64,000 bases of DNA from Mucilaginibacter sp. Bleaf8. GTDB taxonomy: Bacteria > Bacteroidota > Bacteroidia > Sphingobacteriales > Sphingobacteriaceae. Position 1 is the first letter of the stretch. Each line of letters begins with the position of its first letter. The position numbers and the translations under genes were made by a program. The stretch is taken from assembly GCF_018390515.1 (NCBI RefSeq), contig NZ_JAHBBK010000001.1, forward strand, positions 1,302,001 through 1,366,000. The letters are read 5' to 3'. Positions 60,220 to 64,000 of this stretch are shown one piece after another. The notes beneath the pieces are model-generated. The model searched no databases and was not told the DNA's origin. It worked only from the letters and a program-made list of their open reading frames with translations.

Positions 60220-60924
60220 TTATGGCGTTGTTAAAGCTACCGGTATTACCTTACCGCTAAAAAACTTTTGACCGGTTAAGGCAAAATCTGCAATATACTT
60301 TCCCACCTCGAAAGCCATTACCGGCGATTCGAATCCGGGAAAGGCTTTTTCCAGCATTTCGGTTTGTGCCGACCCTAAAGCCAGGCAATTAACGCTTATT
60401 TTCTGTTCGGTAAGCTCTTGCGCCAAGCTCTCGGTCAAGGCATGCAAAGCTGCCTTGCTGGCGGCATAAGCCGATAGTCCCGGAAATCTTGAACTGCCTT
60501 GAAAGGCTCCCATTGTACCAATATTCACAATGTGCCCGCCTGCCGACATGAATGGCAGTATGCTTTGCGTAATGCGTACGTGGCCCAAAAAGTTACTTTG
60601 CAGCATCTCTACAAAATCCTGCTCACCAAGTTCCATAAACGGCTTATTTACCAGCGCACCGGCATTGTTAATCAATACATCTACCTTGCCATCCAAATGT
60701 GTACGGACGAATTGCTGCAAGCCGGCGTAATCATCATACACAATATCAAATTTAATTGGGTACAAGGTGCACTCCGGATTTAAACCTTGCGCAATTTCCA
60801 GCAAGCGGGTAAGCCGATCCTGCGAGCGGGCCAGTGCAATAACTTTATGCTTGTTGGTAAGTATTAAATCCAGCACGGCCTCAAAGCCAACACCGCTACT
60901 TGCTCCGGTGATAATAATATTCAT
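60220..60924 (-). CDS. SDR-family oxidoreductase
   Basis: 234 residues, classical short-chain dehydrogenase. Cofactor motif TGASSGVG (6-13), NNAG, the active-site Ser region NIGTMGAFQGSS and YAASKAALHAL with the catalytic Tyr-x3-Lys. It binds NAD(P); the substrate is unknown. It is convergent with siroheme synthase and 28 bp downstream of the flippase-like gene on the same strand. Confidence 0.88.
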   Translation of the reverse strand: MNIIITGASSGVGFEAVLDLILTNKHKVIALARSQDRLTRLLEIAQGLNPECTLYPIKFDIVYDDYAGLQQFVRTHLDGKVDVLINNAGALVNKPFMELGEQDFVEMLQSNFLGHVRITQSILPFMSAGGHIVNIGTMGAFQGSSRFPGLSAYAASKAALHALTESLAQELTEQKISVNCLALGSAQTEMLEKAFPGFESPVMAFEVGKYIADFALTGQKFFSGKVIPVALTTP

Positions 60925-60952
60925 ATAGTCGCCTCCCCTATCTAAAGGAAAA

Positions 60953-61927
60953 TTATATTTTGATGGATGAATTTTGTTTTTCTTCTACTGGTTGCTTATC
61001 CGCAGGTTCGTCTTCTTCTATAGATGGCAAACCCTCCTGCAGTCGACTCGGACGCAATACATAATAAACGCCGATAAGAGAAACCAATAAAGAAATCAGG
61101 TAAAACGAGACGCTCAGAAATACGGCCAAACCCACATTCATGTGAAACGGCCCCGAAAGCTGCGTGAATATAGCCTCGCGTGCGCCAGCCCCACCTAATG
61201 AGATAGGCACTACCGCAGCCAATGCCGATAACAGGAACGACAACAGGTAGGGTGCAAATTTGCCGTTAAAATCCTGCCCCAGCATAACCAGTAAAATGGT
61301 AAGCACTTGTAGGGATTGTACCAATACGGCTTTACCATGCGCCTGCACAAAGTTGTTCGTATATTCTTTAAAAAACTTATGGGTAACAAAGTAATAAATG
61401 GCCGACCCAACCAAAAATATACTACCCGGAATAGCCATATGCAATTCAACCTGTGGCACAAACAAAATCAGCGCAACTACAATTAAGCCAATTGCCCATA
61501 AACCACTCAGCCGGTCAAACAAAATGGCCCAAAAGAGCTTTTTTGCAGGTAACTTGTACGATTTGGTAAGCAGGTATATTTTGTAACCATCGCCACCGAT
61601 ACCACCCGGCAGCAAAAAGTTGTAAAACATACCGAGCAGGTACAGCCTGAAATTAAAACGCGTATCCAGTCGTAAATTAATAGACTTAAAAAAACTTAAT
61701 AGTCGCCATGCTGATACCACACTCGACAAAAAGAAAACCAGTACAGCTGCCAGCATCCACCAGTAATTGGCATGTATCAATCGGCCCTTTACATCTTCAA
61801 ATGGCACCTTAGTGAATACATAGTACAGCAAAACAGAGGTTACTGCAATTTTAAACAGCAGTTTAGCCGCGTTCCACAAGTTATCTTTCCAGGTCTTGGG
61901 CTTCGGGAGAGTTTCCGTATCAGTCAT
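60953..61927 (-). CDS. Flippase-like membrane protein (LPG synthase TM/UPF0104 family)
   Basis: 324 residues with about eight membrane spans. Family features: WWMLAAVLVFFLSSVVSAWRLLSFF in part, the conserved FLLPGGIGGDGYKIYLL and SLGGAGAREAIFTQLSG. This is the membrane region shared with lysylphosphatidylglycerol synthases; the soluble aminoacyl-transferase domain is absent, so it is not MprF itself. Likely moves or flips a lipid-linked substrate in the inner membrane; unproven. An acidic/basic tail (SIEEDEPADKQPVEEKQNS) follows the last span. Confidence 0.85.
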   Translation of the reverse strand: MTDTETLPKPKTWKDNLWNAAKLLFKIAVTSVLLYYVFTKVPFEDVKGRLIHANYWWMLAAVLVFFLSSVVSAWRLLSFFKSINLRLDTRFNFRLYLLGMFYNFLLPGGIGGDGYKIYLLTKSYKLPAKKLFWAILFDRLSGLWAIGLIVVALILFVPQVELHMAIPGSIFLVGSAIYYFVTHKFFKEYTNNFVQAHGKAVLVQSLQVLTILLVMLGQDFNGKFAPYLLSFLLSALAAVVPISLGGAGAREAIFTQLSGPFHMNVGLAVFLSVSFYLISLLVSLIGVYYVLRPSRLQEGLPSIEEDEPADKQPVEEKQNSSIKI

Positions 61928-62095
61928 TTGGGTACAAAAATAGTTAAAAAAATAAAATACCCGTTTTGGTAATTAAAACCTTACCTGTTAATGGCTTATG
62001 ACATTCAACGAGATACCTGCCGGTAATGGCCGTTTTTTTACATTAACTAAATAATACCATGATGCCTGTACACCTCAATTTAATTTACTAATCCG

Positions 62096-62103
62096 TATTT
62101 TTG
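62096..62103 (+). promoter_or_regulatory. -7 box (TATTTTTG) of agmatine operon
   Basis: Match to TAnnTTTG 19 bp before ATG 62123; no clear -33 element. Confidence 0.4.
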
Positions 62104-62122
62104 CGCAAATTTTAAAGCAGAG

Positions 62123-62992
62123 ATGAGCAAAGTACAAGTAGGTTTGGTACAGATGAGCTGTACAGCTGATAAACAGCAAAATTTACAAAAAGCTATTGCA
62201 AAGGTACGCGAAGCGGCACAGCAGGGCGCACAGATTGTGTGCTTGCAGGAGCTGTTTACCTCGCTGTATTTTTGTGATGTGGAGGATTATGATAACTTCC
62301 AGTTAGCCGAACCCATTCCGGGTCCGTCAACCGACGAACTGTCAAAAGTTGCGGCAGAGCTGGGTGTGGTTATTATCGCTTCGCTGTTTGAAAAACGTAC
62401 ACAGGGTTTATACCACAATACTACCGCGATATTAGATGCCGATGGTACTTACTTAGGCAAATACCGTAAAATGCACATTCCGGACGATCCGGGCTTTTAC
62501 GAGAAATTTTACTTTACCCCTGGCGATTTAGGCTACAAGGTTTTCAAAACCAAGTTTGCCACCATCGGTGTGTTAATTTGCTGGGATCAGTGGTATCCGG
62601 AAGCTGCCCGCATCACCGCTTTAATGGGTGCCGAAATATTGTTCTATCCTACCGCTATTGGCTGGGCTTCAAGCCAGGATGTGGATACCAACACCGAGCA
62701 GTACAACGCCTGGCAAACCATACAACGCTCACATGCTGTTGCTAATGGCGTGCACGTAGTAAGCGTAAACCGTGTTGGCGAAGAGGCAGGCCTGAAATTC
62801 TGGGGCGGCTCGTTCGTATCCAATCCGTTTGGTAAAGTTATTTTCCAGGGTGATCACCAGGAAGAGCAGGTTACCACTATAGAACTGGATCTGGCTAAAA
62901 CAGATTACTACCGCACCCACTGGCCTTTCCTGCGCGACAGACGTGTTGAAACTTATCAGCCCATCACTAAACGCCTGCTGGACGATGAGTAA
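62123..62992 (+). CDS. aguB: N-carbamoylputrescine amidase
   Basis: 289 residues of the nitrilase superfamily. The Glu-Lys-Cys triad is visible: Glu43 (CLQELFTS), Lys116 (KYRKMHIPDD) and Cys153 (VLICWDQWYPEAAR). The PGFYEKFYFTPGD loop is typical of plant/bacterial AguB enzymes. Reaction: N-carbamoylputrescine to putrescine, ammonia and carbon dioxide. It overlaps the agmatine deiminase gene by 8 bp, so the two are translationally coupled and act in sequence. Cytoplasmic. Confidence 0.95.
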   Translation: MSKVQVGLVQMSCTADKQQNLQKAIAKVREAAQQGAQIVCLQELFTSLYFCDVEDYDNFQLAEPIPGPSTDELSKVAAELGVVIIASLFEKRTQGLYHNTTAILDADGTYLGKYRKMHIPDDPGFYEKFYFTPGDLGYKVFKTKFATIGVLICWDQWYPEAARITALMGAEILFYPTAIGWASSQDVDTNTEQYNAWQTIQRSHAVANGVHVVSVNRVGEEAGLKFWGGSFVSNPFGKVIFQGDHQEEQVTTIELDLAKTDYYRTHWPFLRDRRVETYQPITKRLLDDE

Positions 62993-64000
62993 TTTCGAGA
63001 ATTCCCCTGCCAAGCAGGGTTATACTTTCCCGGCCGAGTGGGAAACACATACAGCAACCTGGCTAAGCTGGCCGCATAAGGAGGCTTCATGGCCGGGTAA
63101 AATTGAAAGTATTTACGCCAACTACTGCGCCTTTATTAAAGAGGTAGCACAAGGCGAATTGGTGCGTATTAACGTAGCCAATCAGCAAATGCAAGCCTCG
63201 GCAACACAGCATTTGCAGCAAGCTGGCGTTGATTTAAACCTTATTGAATTTTACGAGTTCCCTACCAACGATGCCTGGTGCCGCGATCATGGTCCGGCGT
63301 TTTTAGTAAACCGCAGCACCAAGAAAAAAGCAGTGGTTGATTGGGGTTACAATGCTTGGGGTGGCAAATATCCGCCGTATGATCTGGATGATGTTATCCC
63401 AACCCGGATAGCCGAACACTTTAATCTGCCGGTATTTAATCCGGGAATTGTAATGGAAGGCGGTTCGGTTGATTTTAACGGTGCAGGTACTTTGCTAACC
63501 ACAACAGCCTGCCTGCTGAACAAAAACCGCAACCCACACCTGAAACAAAGCCAGATTGAAGAATACCTGCATAATTATTACGGTGTTCAGCAAATACTAT
63601 GGTTGGGTGACGGCATTGTAGGCGATGATACTGACGGGCATATCGATGATATTACCCGCTTTGTGAATGAAGATACGGTAGTAACGGTAGTTGAAGAAAA
63701 CAAAAGCGACGAAAATTACGCCATTCTGCAACACAACCTGCAGGTACTGAAAGGCATGCGCTTGCCTAATGGCAAACAACTGAATGTAATTGAATTACCG
63801 ATGCCAACACCGGTTATCCATGAAGATCAGTTATTGCCAGCATCTTATGCTAACTTTTACATCAGCAATGCAGCCGTTGTAGTACCTACTTACCGCAGCG
63901 ATAGTGATCAAAAAGCGCTAGACATTATTCAGCAATGCTTTCCGCAACGCAAAGTGGTAGGAATCGACTCTACTGATATTATCTGGGGCCTAGGCAGCTT
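62985..64000 (+). CDS. aguA: Agmatine deiminase, 3' end beyond window
   Basis: Open from ATG 62985 to the window edge (338 full codons of about 350-370). Family segments: FPAEWETHTATWLSWPH, TNDAWCRDHGPAFLV, WGYNAWGGKYPPYDLDD, VMEGGSVDFNG and LGDGIVGDDTDGHIDDI. The last visible residues are IIWGLGS; the catalytic Cys of the GGGNIHC-type motif should follow and lies outside the window. Reaction: agmatine to N-carbamoylputrescine and ammonia. It follows aguB with an 8-bp overlap. Confidence 0.93.
   Translation, partial: MSNFENSPAKQGYTFPAEWETHTATWLSWPHKEASWPGKIESIYANYCAFIKEVAQGELVRINVANQQMQASATQHLQQAGVDLNLIEFYEFPTNDAWCRDHGPAFLVNRSTKKKAVVDWGYNAWGGKYPPYDLDDVIPTRIAEHFNLPVFNPGIVMEGGSVDFNGAGTLLTTTACLLNKNRNPHLKQSQIEEYLHNYYGVQQILWLGDGIVGDDTDGHIDDITRFVNEDTVVTVVEENKSDENYAILQHNLQVLKGMRLPNGKQLNVIELPMPTPVIHEDQLLPASYANFYISNAAVVVPTYRSDSDQKALDIIQQCFPQRKVVGIDSTDIIWGLGS

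Overview
The window comes from a Bacteroidota chromosome, most likely Sphingobacteriaceae (Mucilaginibacter- or Pedobacter-like). Signs are two complete ECF sigma/FecR/SusC/SusD sets, many 'SCKK'-type lipoproteins, several TAnnTTTG -7 boxes, LytS/LytTR signalling and a plant-pectin catabolic block. No rRNA, tRNA, CRISPR array, insertion sequence or prophage was recognised. The genus is an inference; no 16S gene is present.

Layout. (1) 1-4261: two divergent paralogous P-loop NTPases, one cut by the window edge. (2) 4262-5544: a small membrane protein and an exported ankyrin protein. (3) 5947-15499: ECF sigma, FecR, STN-type SusC, SusD, a phosphodiesterase-alkaline phosphatase fusion and a calcineurin-like phosphoesterase, which read as a TonB-dependent phosphoester scavenging locus. 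(4) 15565-19883 (minus): two DUF4625-like lipoproteins, a TonB receptor and a DUF2946-like His/Cys protein, probably metal uptake. (5) 20098-21873: aminopeptidase P. (6) 22167-29205: a second sigma/FecR/SusC/SusD set with no enzyme attached. (7) 29206-37414: a lipoprotein, an ArsB-like permease, an NtrC-type regulator, small proteins, a lone receiver, a CYP152 peroxygenase and an alpha/beta hydrolase. (8) 37622-39331: a baeRF-like protein between two small hydrophilic proteins. (9) 39464-48803: pectin/galacturonate genes (uxaA, uxaB, GH105, CE8, GH28) and a divergent LacI regulator. (10) 49060-57039: LiaF-like protein, LytS/LytTR pair, DUF3891, a Pro/Glu-rich protein, thymidine kinase, ABM monooxygenase, a second lone receiver, a hydrophilic protein and a Bcr/CflA exporter. 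(11) 57364-60188: siroheme sulfite/nitrite reductase and siroheme synthase. (12) 60220-64000: SDR, a flippase-like membrane protein, and N-carbamoylputrescine amidase with agmatine deiminase (cut at the edge).

How the genes fit together. In the phosphoester locus the STN domain of SusC should signal through FecR to the sigma factor, SusCD should import the substrate, and the two exported enzymes should cleave diesters and then monoesters. In the pectin block CE8 demethylates and GH28 hydrolyses homogalacturonan, GH105 removes unsaturated uronic acid, and UxaB/UxaA carry tagaturonate to 2-keto-3-deoxygluconate. An identical 16-bp sequence lies upstream of both minus-strand pectin operons and is a strong candidate LacI operator. 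Siroheme synthase overlaps the reductase that needs siroheme, and the two agmatine-to-putrescine genes overlap.

The best candidates for something new are the divergent NTPase pair, the phosphoester SusCD locus, the shared structured segment between fecR and susC in both operons, the structured interval near 29.4 kb, and the baeRF island.
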